64,000 nucleotides of DNA, from positions 186,001 through 250,000 of the forward strand of contig NZ_RJVP01000003.1 in the NCBI RefSeq assembly GCF_003730115.1, written 5' to 3'. How positions within the stretch are numbered: position 1 is the first letter of the stretch; each line of letters begins with the position of its first letter. Both the position numbers and the translations under genes were made by a program. The DNA comes from Pseudomethylobacillus aquaticus. GTDB taxonomy: Bacteria; Pseudomonadota; Gammaproteobacteria; Burkholderiales; Methylophilaceae. The notes below the pieces were generated by a model, which was not told the DNA's origin, did not search any database, and worked only from the letters and a program-made list of their open reading frames with translations. This document shows positions 27,386-36,635 of the stretch, piece after piece.

Positions 27386-28340
27386 GGTCAGCGCTCCATT
27401 CACTGCCCCACGCTTTATGCTGCGCGAACTGTTCCAGCATGAAATCGATGAACACGCGCACCTTGAGCGGCACATAAGGTGTGTTCGGGTAGATCGCCCA
27501 GATCCAGCTGTCTTCGCCGCTAATGTCAGGCAGGATACGCACCAGGCGCCCGGCCTTGAGATCGTCATCGACGATGAAGCGCGCCATCAGGCTGATGCCC
27601 ATACCGCCCAGTGCCGCCTGACGCAAGGTCTCGGCATTGTCGGAGCGCAGCACCGGCGTGATGGCCACCTGCGTCACCTTGAACGGGTTGCTACCGGACT
27701 CGCTCTTCAAACGCCAGTAATTGGGCGCCTTGAAGGTGCTGAACTGCAAGCTGGCGTGCTGACGCAATTCCGTCAGGCTGGCCGGTGCGCCATGCTGTTG
27801 CAGATAGTCTGGCGAACAGCACAGGATGCGCTGGTTATAGGCCAGCTTGCGGCCTATCAGGTCGCTGCTTTCCAGCGCCCCCACGCGCACGCCCAGGTCA
27901 TAGCCTTCGCCGACGATGTCGGTGTACCAGTCACTCAGCGACAACTCCAGCATCACCTTGGGGTAGCGCCGCATGAACGTCGGCAGCAAGGGCGCCACAT
28001 GCAGTTGCCCGAACATGGTGGGCAGCGCCACGCGTAATCGACCATTCGCTTCGTGGCCATAATCGGAAATGGCCGCCTGCGCCCGCCCCATGTGCGTCAA
28101 CGCTTCTGTCACATGACTGAGGTAAAGTGTGCCAGCCTCGGTCAGCGACACATGCCGCGTTGAGCGCTGGAACAAGCGCGTCCCCAGACTGGCTTCCAGC
28201 CGCGAGATGCGGCGACTGAGCGCCGAGGCACTGATATCCAGATCCAGACTGGCGGCCGCGAAGCTGCGCTTTTGCGCAACGGCGACAAAGCTTTCCAGCG
28301 CGGTCAGCCGGTCTTCATTCGGGTGGTTTGTTTTGGTCAT
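27372..28340 (-). CDS. LysR-family transcriptional regulator
   Basis: 322 residues. HTH in the first 65 residues (RLTALESFVAVAQKRSFAAASLDLDISASALSRRISRLEASLG), then the substrate-binding domain. It is divergent from the iorA-iorB-xdhC-like operon over 164 bases with inverted repeats, so it probably controls that operon and itself. The inducer is unknown. It is most like the CrgA subgroup (ERSTRHVSLTEAG). Confidence 0.9.
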   Translation of the reverse strand: MTKTNHPNEDRLTALESFVAVAQKRSFAAASLDLDISASALSRRISRLEASLGTRLFQRSTRHVSLTEAGTLYLSHVTEALTHMGRAQAAISDYGHEANGRLRVALPTMFGQLHVAPLLPTFMRRYPKVMLELSLSDWYTDIVGEGYDLGVRVGALESSDLIGRKLAYNQRILCCSPDYLQQHGAPASLTELRQHASLQFSTFKAPNYWRLKSESGSNPFKVTQVAITPVLRSDNAETLRQAALGGMGISLMARFIVDDDLKAGRLVRILPDISGEDSWIWAIYPNTPYVPLKVRVFIDFMLEQFAQHKAWGSEWSADHAPV

Positions 28341-28343
28341 TGA

Positions 28344-28421
28344 TGCATATTATGCAGCAATAAAATGCATCGGGGACAGCTTATCAAGCCCGTGTAAATC
28401 AGTGATGATGCACAAGTGCAT
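28344..28421. promoter_or_regulatory. Two inverted repeats in the LysR/iorA divergent promoter region
   Basis: TGCATA-T-TATGCA lies at 28344-28356 and ATGCAC-AA-GTGCAT at 28408-28421; a further ATGCAT half-site lies at about 28365. They share the ATGCA core and lie just upstream of the LysR start and between the two genes. They are candidate LysR sites. Confidence 0.45.
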
Positions 28422-28504
28422 TATTCTGCAACACCTGTGTCCAGTACGCTGCATCGCCAGTGTCCATGACACCCTGCCCATCACCTGCCTAGGGAGCATC
28501 CAGC

Positions 28505-28963
28505 ATGACCACCTTGAACATCAATGGCGTTGACCAAGAACTCGACATCAGCGACGACATGCCCATTCTGTGGGCGATACGCGATATCGCCCAACTGACC
28601 GGCACCAAATTCGGCTGCGGCATGGCGCAATGCGGCGCCTGTACCGTGCATCTGGACGGCATGGCCATCCGCTCCTGCATCACGCCAGCGTCGGTGGCGG
28701 TCGGCAAAAAGATCACCACCATCGAGCACATCAGCCAGGACAAGGTCGGTCAGGCCGTACAAGCTGCCTGGAGCGAGATCGACGTGGTGCAATGTGGTTA
28801 CTGCCAGTCAGGCCAGATCATGTCAGCCACCGCCCTGCTGGCCAGCAACCCCAAGCCCAGTGATGCGGACATCGACGCGGCCATGAGCGGCAACATCTGC
28901 CGCTGTGGTACCTATCCGCGTATCCGCGCCGCCATCCACCAAGCTGCCAGCAAACTGGCCTGA
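28505..28963 (+). CDS. [2Fe-2S] subunit of aldehyde/isoquinoline oxidoreductase
   Basis: 152 residues, IorA type. Plant-type cluster ligands are in [18 protein letters not shown] second cluster domain has [12 protein letters not shown] and GNICRCGTY. It passes electrons from the molybdenum subunit encoded 11 bases downstream. It is the first gene of the operon. Confidence 0.92.
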   Translation: MTTLNINGVDQELDISDDMPILWAIRDIAQLTGTKFGCGMAQCGACTVHLDGMAIRSCITPASVAVGKKITTIEHISQDKVGQAVQAAWSEIDVVQCGYCQSGQIMSATALLASNPKPSDADIDAAMSGNICRCGTYPRIRAAIHQAASKLA

Positions 28964-28974
28964 GGAACAACGCC

Positions 28975-31152
28975 ATGAACGCTCCATTGAATATCTCCAG
29001 ACGCCAGTTCATCAAGGCCACCGCCTTCATCGCCGGTGGTCTGGTCATCGCCTTCACCATCCCGCATGCCAAACGCTTTTTATTGCCGGGTAAAGAAGAG
29101 GCTGTAGCAGGTGCAGCCAAGCTGCCTGAACCCAACGCCTTCTTGCGCATAGGCACCGACAACAGCATCACCGTGCTGCTGGCCCACAGCGAAATGGGCC
29201 AGAGTATCTGGACCACGCTGCCCATGCTGATCGCGGAAGAGCTGGACGCCGACTGGGACAGCATCAAGGTCGAACATGCACCTGCCGCCCCCGCCTACAT
29301 CCATACCGCTTACGGCCTGCAGATCACCGGCGGTTCGTCCACCACCTGGTCCGAATTCGACCGTTACCGCCAGGCTGGCGCGCTGACACGCACGCTGCTG
29401 CTCAGCGCGGCCGCAGAGCAGCTGGGCGTCCCGGTTGCAGCGCTTTCCACCGAGAAGGGCATGGTCATTCATGGCGATCAGCGCATCCCCTACGGCGAAC
29501 TCGCCGAGGCTGCCAGCCAACTGGAAACCCCTACCGCTGTCACGCTGAAAGACCCCAAGGACTGGAAGATCATCGGCAAGGCCACCAAGCGCCTGGACGG
29601 CCCGGAAAAGATCAACGGTACGGCCAAGTTCGGCATGGACGTGCAGTTCGAAGGCCTGATGACCGCCATGGTGGCGCGTTCGCCCGTGTTCGGTGGTCAG
29701 GTCAAATCCTATGACGACAGCGCTGCACTCAAAGTCAAGGGCGTGCATAAAGTGGTGCAAGTGCCGACTGGCGTGGCCGTGATTGCAGACCATTACTGGG
29801 CTGCCAAGCAAGGCCGCGAAGCGCTCAAGGTGGAATGGGACCTGGGCCAGGCTGCCAGCATGGACAGCAAGACCCTGTTCGATGAATACCGCGCACTGGC
29901 CGCCAAGAAAGGCCTCACCGCTGCCCAGGCAGGCGACAATACCGCAGCGTTCGCTGCGGGCGGCAAGCTCATCGAAGCGGAATACCAGCTGCCCTTCCTC
30001 GCGCACTCGCCCATGGAACCGCTCAATTGCGCCATCCACATCAAGGATGACAGCTGTGAAGTGTGGACCGGCACGCAGATGCCTGGTAACGACCAGGCCG
30101 CCGTCGCCAAGGTCACCGGCCTCAAGGCCGAACAGATCACCATCCACACCCCCTTCCTGGGTGGCGGTTTCGGCCGCCGCGCCAACCCGGCGGCAGATTT
30201 TGTCACCGAGGCTGCTCATGTCGCCAAGGCGGCAGGCATGCCGGTGAAGACGGTGTGGAGCCGCGAAGATGACGTCAAAGGCGGCTTCTACCGCCCCATG
30301 TATTTGCACAAGGCACGCATCGCGCTAGGCGCAGACGGCATGCCAGCCGCCTGGGAACACCGCTGCGTGGGCCAATCCATCATGAAAGGCACGCCGTTCG
30401 AGGCCTTCATGATCAAGAACGGCGTGGATGCCACCTCGGTGGAGGGCATCGCCGATTCGGTCTACCTCAAGAACATACCCAACCACAAAGTGGAGCTGCA
30501 CACCACCGAGTCCGTGGTGCGCGTATTGTGGTGGCGCTCGGTCGGCCACAGCCACACCGCGTTCGTGATGGAAAGCCTCATCGACGAGGCCGCGCATGCC
30601 AGCGGCAAGGACACACTGGAATACCGCCGCAGCCTGCTCAAGGGCCATCCTCGTCATTTGGCTGCGCTCAACCTCGCGGCTGAAAAAGCCAGCTGGGGCA
30701 GTACATTGCCAGCGGGCCGCTTCCGTGGCATCGCCGTGCATGAGTCGTTCGGCAGCTATGTCGCGCAAGTGGCGGAGATCTCGATAGAGGAAGGCGCTGT
30801 GAAAGTACACCGCGTGGTGTGCGCCATCGACTGTGGCCTGGTGGTCAACCCGGATTCGCTGGTGGCGCAGATGGAATCCTCCATCGCCTTCGGGCTGGGC
30901 GCAGCGCTGCAAAGCGAGATCAGCTTCAAGGCTGGCGAGGTGGAGCAATCCAACTTCCACAACTATCAGGTGCTGCGCATGAGCGCGATGCCGGTCGTGG
31001 AAGTGCACATCGTGCCCAGTACCGACAAGATGGGCGGCGCCGGTGAGCCGGGCGTGCCGCCTATCGCCCCGGCTGTGACCAATGCCATCTTTGCTGCCAC
31101 CGGCAAACGCATCCGCAGCCTGCCCATCGGTAATCAACTGGCCGAGGCCTGA
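28975..31152 (+). CDS. Molybdopterin-dependent aldehyde/isoquinoline oxidoreductase large subunit
   Basis: 725 residues, IorB type. An N-terminal twin-arginine-like motif ([11 protein letters not shown]) and hydrophobic segment suggest export or membrane attachment. Molybdopterin cytosine dinucleotide-binding motifs include [20 protein letters not shown] and the C-terminal [17 protein letters not shown], with the conserved Glu in GAGEPG. The substrate is probably an aldehyde or N-heterocycle; it cannot be fixed from sequence. It forms an operon with the [2Fe-2S] subunit and XdhC-like gene. Confidence 0.9.
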   Translation: MNAPLNISRRQFIKATAFIAGGLVIAFTIPHAKRFLLPGKEEAVAGAAKLPEPNAFLRIGTDNSITVLLAHSEMGQSIWTTLPMLIAEELDADWDSIKVEHAPAAPAYIHTAYGLQITGGSSTTWSEFDRYRQAGALTRTLLLSAAAEQLGVPVAALSTEKGMVIHGDQRIPYGELAEAASQLETPTAVTLKDPKDWKIIGKATKRLDGPEKINGTAKFGMDVQFEGLMTAMVARSPVFGGQVKSYDDSAALKVKGVHKVVQVPTGVAVIADHYWAAKQGREALKVEWDLGQAASMDSKTLFDEYRALAAKKGLTAAQAGDNTAAFAAGGKLIEAEYQLPFLAHSPMEPLNCAIHIKDDSCEVWTGTQMPGNDQAAVAKVTGLKAEQITIHTPFLGGGFGRRANPAADFVTEAAHVAKAAGMPVKTVWSREDDVKGGFYRPMYLHKARIALGADGMPAAWEHRCVGQSIMKGTPFEAFMIKNGVDATSVEGIADSVYLKNIPNHKVELHTTESVVRVLWWRSVGHSHTAFVMESLIDEAAHASGKDTLEYRRSLLKGHPRHLAALNLAAEKASWGSTLPAGRFRGIAVHESFGSYVAQVAEISIEEGAVKVHRVVCAIDCGLVVNPDSLVAQMESSIAFGLGAALQSEISFKAGEVEQSNFHNYQVLRMSAMPVVEVHIVPSTDKMGGAGEPGVPPIAPAVTNAIFAATGKRIRSLPIGNQLAEA

Positions 31153-31159
31153 GTCCGCG

Positions 31160-32197
31160 ATGCATTCGCTTGATCTGGAGGTGTTGCAACGTGCCAGCCA
31201 GTGGCTGGCACAGGGTCAGCGCGTGCATCTGTTCACGCTGATCCGCACCTGGGGCTCGGCGCCACGTCTACCAGGTGCCATCCTGGTGGTGCGTGAAGAC
31301 GGCCATCTGCTGGGTTCGGTGTCCGGTGGCTGCATCGAGGACGACCTGGCCGACAAAGCCAAGCATGGCCAGCTGCCAGGCACACCCGCCATCATCGAAT
31401 ACGGCGTGAGCCGCGATGAAGCGCAGCGTTTCGGCATCCCGTGTGGGGGCCAGCTGCAGATCTTTGTTGAGCCTTTGCAACAGCCGCAACAACTGGCACC
31501 GATGATAGACGCGCTGCTCACGCGCAAGCTGCTGCGCCGCTCCATCCGTCTCAGCAATGGCGACATCCGCCTGGGCGAAGCATTGCCGGGCAGCCAGCCG
31601 GTGCTGGAAGGCGACTGGTTCCACAGTGTGTTCGGCCCGCAATGGCGGCTGCTCATCATCGGTGCCAACCAGCTCGGGGCCACCCTGGCCAGCATGGCAC
31701 AGGCGCTGGATTTCGATGTGCTGATCTGCGACCCGCGAGAGGAGATGCGTGCCGAATGGCATGTAGAAGGCGCCACCTGGCTAGCCGGCATGCCGGACGA
31801 TGTGGTGCTGGAACTGGCCCCCGATGCGCATACCGCCATCGTTGCCGTCACGCACGACCCCAAACTGGATGACATGGCCTTGCTGGAAGCGCTCAAGTGC
31901 GAGGCGTTTTATGTAGGCGCGCTGGGGTCGCGGCGTAATCAGGAAAAACGTCAGGAACGCCTGCGCCTGTTCGAGCTCACCGAAACCGAGATCAGCCGTT
32001 TACGCGGCCCGGTCGGCCTGCCCATCGGCAGCCGCACCCCGGCCGAGATCGCCGTGGCCATTCTGGCAGAGCTGATCCAGCTGCGTGCGCAGCAACGTGA
32101 TGCCGCCAGCGCATCGGCGCAGTGTACGGCGCGCTTTGAACACGCCTGCGGGCAAGCCAGCGAAACACTACTGCAAGGCCGCGCCTGCAATATCTGA
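31160..32197 (+). CDS. XdhC-family molybdenum-cofactor insertion protein
   Basis: 345 residues from the ATG at 31160, seven bases after iorB. The N-terminal XdhC_CoxI domain shows GSAPRLPGAILVVREDGHLLGSVSGGCIEDD. The C-terminal Rossmann domain shows LLIIGANQLGATLA and FYVGALGSRRNQEKR. XdhC binds sulfurated cofactor and delivers it to the oxidoreductase, fitting its place in the operon. Confidence 0.92.
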   Translation: MHSLDLEVLQRASQWLAQGQRVHLFTLIRTWGSAPRLPGAILVVREDGHLLGSVSGGCIEDDLADKAKHGQLPGTPAIIEYGVSRDEAQRFGIPCGGQLQIFVEPLQQPQQLAPMIDALLTRKLLRRSIRLSNGDIRLGEALPGSQPVLEGDWFHSVFGPQWRLLIIGANQLGATLASMAQALDFDVLICDPREEMRAEWHVEGATWLAGMPDDVVLELAPDAHTAIVAVTHDPKLDDMALLEALKCEAFYVGALGSRRNQEKRQERLRLFELTETEISRLRGPVGLPIGSRTPAEIAVAILAELIQLRAQQRDAASASAQCTARFEHACGQASETLLQGRACNI

Positions 32198-32227
32198 CGC
32201 AGCCTTAGGTGCGCCTGCCAGACTTGG

Positions 32228-32926
32228 TCAGGGCTGTACCGGCCTGAGCGCCAGCAAGGCCGCAGGGGTATCCACATCCTGCAGGATGCCAGCATCGTTG
32301 ACCGTGATCACCTGCACCTGGTCTGCATGCAGTTTCAGCAGTGAGCGTGCGCCCACATCGCCATGCAGCGCCATCAACTCAGCTGCATAGCGTACCGAAA
32401 AGCCCACCGGGTGCCCGCGTTGTGCCCGGCCTGCCTCAACAGACGCCTCAATAGATGCATAGACTGCATCGTCATGCTGCGGCACCACCACACTCGCCCC
32501 GGCCTGCAAGGCATCGCGTACCGCCGCGATACTGGCAGGTTGTATGCACGGCATGTCCGCCAAGGCGATGACGAAGCTGGCGGGTGCCGCCATCGCCATG
32601 ATCTGCCGCACAGCGCTGGCCAGACTGTCTGCCATGCCCTGTGCCTCTGGTGCACAGCACAGCACCTGCATGCCTGCGCCCCTCAGTAACTCGGCAAGCC
32701 GGGTGTTTTCCGGTCGCACGATGGCATAGCTGAGCGGCAAGGCTGCCAGCAAATTACGTGCTGCCGCCACGGCAAGCACCTGTCCGTCCGGCAGCGATTG
32801 CCGCAGTTTATCTGCCTCGCCGAAACGCCGCGAGAACCCGGCCGCGAGCAGGATGCCGACTGGAGCTGGCACCGTCACCAGACCGCTTTCAGGCAAAGCG
32901 TGCGTAGGGCAGGCCGGCATCGGCAC
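32228..32926 (-). CDS. MobA/MocA-like nucleotidyltransferase
   Basis: About 232 residues. NTP-transferase start GILLAAGFSRRFGEADKL, then VIALADMPCIQPASI. MocA adds CTP to molybdopterin to make the MCD cofactor used by IorB-type enzymes. It is convergent with the operon end, 31 bases apart. The annotated start at 32926 overlaps the upstream dehydrogenase; a GTG nearer the conserved LLAAG is possible. Confidence 0.82.
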   Translation of the reverse strand: MPMPACPTHALPESGLVTVPAPVGILLAAGFSRRFGEADKLRQSLPDGQVLAVAAARNLLAALPLSYAIVRPENTRLAELLRGAGMQVLCCAPEAQGMADSLASAVRQIMAMAAPASFVIALADMPCIQPASIAAVRDALQAGASVVVPQHDDAVYASIEASVEAGRAQRGHPVGFSVRYAAELMALHGDVGARSLLKLHADQVQVITVNDAGILQDVDTPAALLALRPVQP

Positions 32927-33800
32927 GGCTGTTCAGCGCGATGGAAGACCAATCCTGATCGGCGCGCCCCTCTGCCATGGCAGCCAGAAAACGCTGCTGC
33001 ACCACGCTCAGGAACGGCATCGGCGTCTCGCTCTTCAAGGCCACACTCTGGATCAGGTTCATGTCCTTGAAGCCCAGCGACAGCTTGAAGCCGGGTTCAT
33101 AATCCTGCGTGAGGATCAGGCTGCTGTAACGCTGATACATGGGGCAGGCAAAGATGGTGCTGGTCAGCATACCCAGTACCGCTTCCGGCGCGATGCCATT
33201 CTTTTCAGCCAGTGTGGCCACCTCGGCCATCACTTCCACACAGGAGGCGATCATGAAATTGCCGCTCAGCTTGACGATGTTGGCGGCACCGGCATCCTCG
33301 CCAAAGCTGAAGATGCCCTGACTCATGGCTTCCAGCACTGGCCGCACGCGTTCGATAGCTGCCACATCGCCGGAGGTGCAGATCCACAGCTTTTTGGTGG
33401 CCGCCATCTCGGGGCGACCGAACACCGGCGCCGCCAGATAATGTGCGCCCTGTGCAGTATGTGAAGCGGCAAGTTTGCGTGAGGTGTCCGGCGCCACGGT
33501 GCTCATGGACAAGTGGATGGCGCCGGACGCCAGGCCAGCCAGCACCCCGTCCTCACCCCCGGTGACACGCTCCAGTACCGCGTCGTTGGACAGCATGGTG
33601 ATGAGCACATCGCTCGCCTCGGCTGCCGCTCTGGGCGTGCCGGCCTGCGTCGCTCCTTTGGCCAGCAAGGGCGCCACCTTGCCTGCACTGCGGTTGTACA
33701 CGACAACCGGGAACCCTGCGGTCAGCAGCTTGCTCACCATACCCTCCCCCATCGCGCCCAGTCCGACAAACCCGACCTTTAACATATGCTTTTGCTCCAT
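32889..33800 (-). CDS. NAD(P)-dependent 3-hydroxyisobutyrate dehydrogenase-like protein
   Basis: 303 residues (ATG at 33800 or 33785). Rossmann start VGFVGLGAMGEGMVSKL. Substrate motif near 120 (HLSMSTVAPDTSRKLA) and catalytic Lys in NIVKLSGNFM. The family includes 3-HIBADH, tartronate semialdehyde reductase and related imine reductases; exact substrate unknown. It overlaps the MocA-like gene by 38 bases in the same direction. Confidence 0.85.
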   Translation of the reverse strand: MEQKHMLKVGFVGLGAMGEGMVSKLLTAGFPVVVYNRSAGKVAPLLAKGATQAGTPRAAAEASDVLITMLSNDAVLERVTGGEDGVLAGLASGAIHLSMSTVAPDTSRKLAASHTAQGAHYLAAPVFGRPEMAATKKLWICTSGDVAAIERVRPVLEAMSQGIFSFGEDAGAANIVKLSGNFMIASCVEVMAEVATLAEKNGIAPEAVLGMLTSTIFACPMYQRYSSLILTQDYEPGFKLSLGFKDMNLIQSVALKSETPMPFLSVVQQRFLAAMAEGRADQDWSSIALNSRADAGLPYARFA

Positions 33801-33891
33801 AGATCATTCACATCACCAGCACGGTGACGCATCAAGAACCCTGTCGATTATGCCGTAAACAGGCACACACCATTTACCTAAGGATAGCCCC

Positions 33892-34317
33892 ATGCAAGCT
33901 CAAACCATCACCTTGGTTCAACATTCCTGGCAGCAGGTGGCGGGGATCGCCCCGCAAGCCGCCGCCCTGTTCTACCAAAACCTGTTCGAGGCCGACCCCT
34001 CACTCAAAACCCTGTTCAAAGGGGACATGACGGCGCAAGGCAAAAAACTCATGCACATGATAGGCGCCGCTGTAGGCAAACTGAATGAGCTGGACACACT
34101 GGTGCCTATCCTGCAACAGCTGGGGGCACGGCATGTGGCTTACGGGGTGGAGGACGTCCACTACCAGACTGTAGGCGGCGCGCTGCTCAAAACCTTGCAA
34201 CAGGGCTTGGGTCCCGCCTTCACACCGGAAGTCAACGCCGCCTGGGCGGAAGTCTATGGCGTGATGGCGGATGTGATGATCACCTCTGCAGCGGCGGCAA
34301 AACAAACCGTTCGCTAA
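33892..34317 (+). CDS. Single-domain globin (bacterial haemoglobin)
   Basis: 141 residues, three-on-three globin resembling Vitreoscilla haemoglobin and the haem domain of flavohaemoglobin. Distal side: AALFYQNLFEADPSLKTLF. Proximal His in LGARHVAYGV. EALLKTL-type segment GGALLKTLQQGLG follows. No reductase domain is present. Likely roles are O2 binding or NO detoxification. It overlaps the convergent EamA gene by four bases. Confidence 0.9.
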   Translation: MQAQTITLVQHSWQQVAGIAPQAAALFYQNLFEADPSLKTLFKGDMTAQGKKLMHMIGAAVGKLNELDTLVPILQQLGARHVAYGVEDVHYQTVGGALLKTLQQGLGPAFTPEVNAAWAEVYGVMADVMITSAAAAKQTVR

Positions 34318-35198
34318 GACGCGGATGGCACAGACGATTTGCCAGCAAAACCAGCGCTGGCGAACAGCACCGCACCGATCACCAGCAGGCCGCCCAGCCA
34401 TTGCGCGTGGTTGGGCGGATGCCCCTCGAATACCGCGATCAGCATGGACGCCACCGGCACCAGGTTCAGAAAGATGGCCGCCTGGGCCGCACCCAACTTG
34501 GCCACGCCCACGTTCCAGAACAGGTAGGCCAGCACACCACCACCCAGCGTCATGACCAGCAGCGCGCTGCCCGCATGCACACTGGGCACGATGAACGGTT
34601 TACCCGCCAGCACGGCCACGGCGGTCAGGGCCAAGGCACCCGCACTCATGATGGCTGCCGTGCTGGCGATGCCGCTCACATCGCTGGGCATGTGCTTGCG
34701 CAGCAACACGTTGTAGAACGCCCAGGCCAGGCTGGCGCCGAAGATATACACATCCCCGATGGCGGCATGCAGTGCCGCACCGCCCCCCAGCACCACCACA
34801 CCCACACCGGCAAACCCGACCGGATAGGCCAGCAACTGCCGCGAGCTGGGCCGGTCGGACAACAACACATACGCCACGATACTGGTCAACAAGGGGTTGA
34901 GCGCCATGATCAGCGCGCCATTCACGGCTGAGGTGGTTTGCATGCCCAGGAAGAACAGCAGATTGAAGCCGAACACGCCCACCACACCCAGCAGCAGATA
35001 CTGGCGTGCATAGCGCAGCGGGATGCGCTCACGCCGCCAGCACATGATCATCAGCATCACCGCAGCAGCCAGCAGGTAGCGCGTGGCACCCGCCACAAAC
35101 GGGTGCATCTCGGCCACCACCGGTACGGCCAGGTTGAAATTGGCACCCCAGAACACGGCGGCGGTGATCACCATCAGATAGGTTGTGAAACGTTGCAT
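34314..35198 (-). CDS. EamA/DMT-family transporter
   Basis: 294 residues with ten membrane helices in two EamA repeats (VFWGANFNLAVPV; then GASLAWAFYNVLLRK with following helices). Such proteins export amino acids, purines or other small metabolites; no substrate can be inferred. It is a single gene convergent with the globin gene. Confidence 0.88.
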   Translation of the reverse strand: MQRFTTYLMVITAAVFWGANFNLAVPVVAEMHPFVAGATRYLLAAAVMLMIMCWRRERIPLRYARQYLLLGVVGVFGFNLLFFLGMQTTSAVNGALIMALNPLLTSIVAYVLLSDRPSSRQLLAYPVGFAGVGVVVLGGGAALHAAIGDVYIFGASLAWAFYNVLLRKHMPSDVSGIASTAAIMSAGALALTAVAVLAGKPFIVPSVHAGSALLVMTLGGGVLAYLFWNVGVAKLGAAQAAIFLNLVPVASMLIAVFEGHPPNHAQWLGGLLVIGAVLFASAGFAGKSSVPSAS

Positions 35199-35340
35199 GC
35201 AGACGACTCGTTATGCCGGGGTGAATAAAGCCAGATTATGGATGAAACCATAGTGGCATGGCACGGCGGATCGCGCTGGCAAGGATGCCCAGACACCCGA
35301 CTGAGAAATCAGCCTCATGCTGTCCTAGGGCATCTAGCGG

Positions 35341-35529
35341 CTAGCGCGATGCCACGGTCAGCGTCACCAACCGCATCACCAGCGGACGCACGCCCATCAC
35401 TCACAGGAAGGCCACCGGCATCGCCATCGAATAGGCATGCGCCACTTGTTTGAAGTAACCTGCACCAAGGCCAGTGTTGATCGCCACGATCACGCTGCTC
35501 ATCAGCGCGGTCATGATGGCGGACATCAT
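35341..35529 (-). pseudogene. DUF2798-like small membrane protein with in-frame stop
   Basis: From an ATG at 35529 the frame reads MMSAIMTALMSSVIVAIN and then GYFKQVAHAYSMAMPVAFL. It hits TGA, then continues in frame with VMGVRPLVMRLVTLTVASR to a TAG at 35341. The two helices and the VRPLV end match DUF2798 proteins of about 70 residues. A single base change would remove the stop. The N-terminus may also be shortened: a stop lies seven codons upstream and there is no good ribosome site. Confidence 0.6.
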
Positions 35530-35672
35530 GTGCCTGGTAGTGGCGGGTTACGCTACGCTAACCCACCCTAGGTTAACAGCGCTCGCATCGTGATGACGTT
35601 CAAGTGAGGATGAGTGAGGATGGAAGTGCGCTCGTTTATCCTGATGAAGACGCAGACCACCTTACCCCGTCG

Positions 35673-35690
35673 TTCCCGCGCAGGCGGGAA
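35673..35690. repeat. REP-like palindrome
   Basis: TTCCCGC and GCGGGAA flank GCAG, within CGTCG...CCCAG context. This is the widespread extragenic palindrome found in many proteobacterial genomes. Only one copy is seen here. Confidence 0.6.
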
Positions 35691-35968
35691 CCCAGACAAG
35701 TCTGTGAAACCGCGATATAAGGCTGTCAGCACGCAGCACCCAGCACCCAGGTGACAACGATGGGATGGGATCATCTGATATTGACCTTTCTGATCTGGGC
35801 CTACAGACAACACTTCCATCCTGCCAGTTTCCCACGTATGGATGATGGGCTGGAACTGGGCTACTGACATAAAGTCGGGTTCCATGCTAACGGCATAAGC
35901 GGTTTTATTGATTGCCAGGCACACCAAGGAGTTATAACATTGTGCAAACATTGTCAGCGAGTACATCC

Positions 35969-36211
35969 ATGCGCACCCCCGTCCGCAAGATCGGCAATTC
36001 CAGAGGCATACTGATTCCAGCTGCGCTGTTGGCCGCCTGCGATATCGGCGACACGGTCGACATGCGCGTGGAGCAGCAGCGCATCATCCTAGAACCTGTC
36101 GCCCCCGAAAAACGCCAGGGCTGGTTCGATCATTACAACCCGGCCAAAGACAAAGATATGCTGCCTGAACTGCCTGACAGCACAGGCGATCAGGACGAGT
36201 GGGCATGGTAA
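35969..36211 (+). CDS. mazE: MazE-type antitoxin (AbrB/SpoVT fold)
   Basis: 80 residues from the ATG at 35969. The swapped-hairpin DNA-binding domain reads RKIGNSRGILIPAALLAACDIGDTVDMRVE. The C-terminal tail is acidic (LPELPDSTGDQDEWAW), as needed to occupy the toxin. It overlaps mazF by seven bases. The pair should autoregulate. Confidence 0.88.
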   Translation: MRTPVRKIGNSRGILIPAALLAACDIGDTVDMRVEQQRIILEPVAPEKRQGWFDHYNPAKDKDMLPELPDSTGDQDEWAW

Positions 36212-36513
36212 GACGTGGCGAGGTCTACTGGGTGAATCTGGACCCGACCATAGGCACGGAGATCCGCAAAACACGTCCGGCACTGGTGGTTTCCCCCGAT
36301 GACATGAATGCCGCACTGCCACGCGTGATCATTGCACCACTCACCAGCAAAGGCCAGGCACTAGGCTGCAGACCGGAATTGACTTTCGATGGCAAGCAGG
36401 CCCGGTTATTACTGGACCAGATACGTGCCATAGACAAACAGCGCTTGTGCGGAAAGCTGGGGGAAATCGAACTCTCGGTATGGCACCCGGTGCTGCTGGA
36501 GATGCTGGCCTGA
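36205..36513 (+). CDS. mazF: MazF-type endoribonuclease toxin
   Basis: 102 residues from the ATG at 36205 (a GTG six bases earlier is also in frame). PemK/MazF signatures are RRGEVYWVNLDPTIGTEIRKTRPALVVS, APLTSK and LLLDQIRAIDKQRL. It cleaves single-stranded RNA at short motifs and is neutralised by the MazE encoded just upstream. It seems intact. Confidence 0.9.
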   Translation: MVRRGEVYWVNLDPTIGTEIRKTRPALVVSPDDMNAALPRVIIAPLTSKGQALGCRPELTFDGKQARLLLDQIRAIDKQRLCGKLGEIELSVWHPVLLEMLA

Positions 36514-36635
36514 CAATTCAGACAAAAAGTTAGCCATCAAGTAGGGCGCAACAAGCGCAGCGCATTGCGCCGCATGCCCTCCATCACAGATGTCCAGGGC
36601 GATCCAATGCAAGGGCAAGCGTTTACACCCTTACG

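Larger units (their letters stand above)
35199..35968. other. 770-bp region without an intact gene
   Basis: It contains a DUF2798-like pseudogene (35341-35529, minus) and a REP-like palindrome (35673-35690). A minus-strand frame at 35568-35966 does not resemble a protein and covers the palindrome. The last 100 bases should hold the mazEF promoter; I could not assign it firmly. Confidence 0.5.

Noticed and set aside
35568-35966. Minus-strand open frame of 132 codons
   Set aside because: Composition does not resemble a protein, it spans the REP-like palindrome, and it ends against mazE without a ribosome site.
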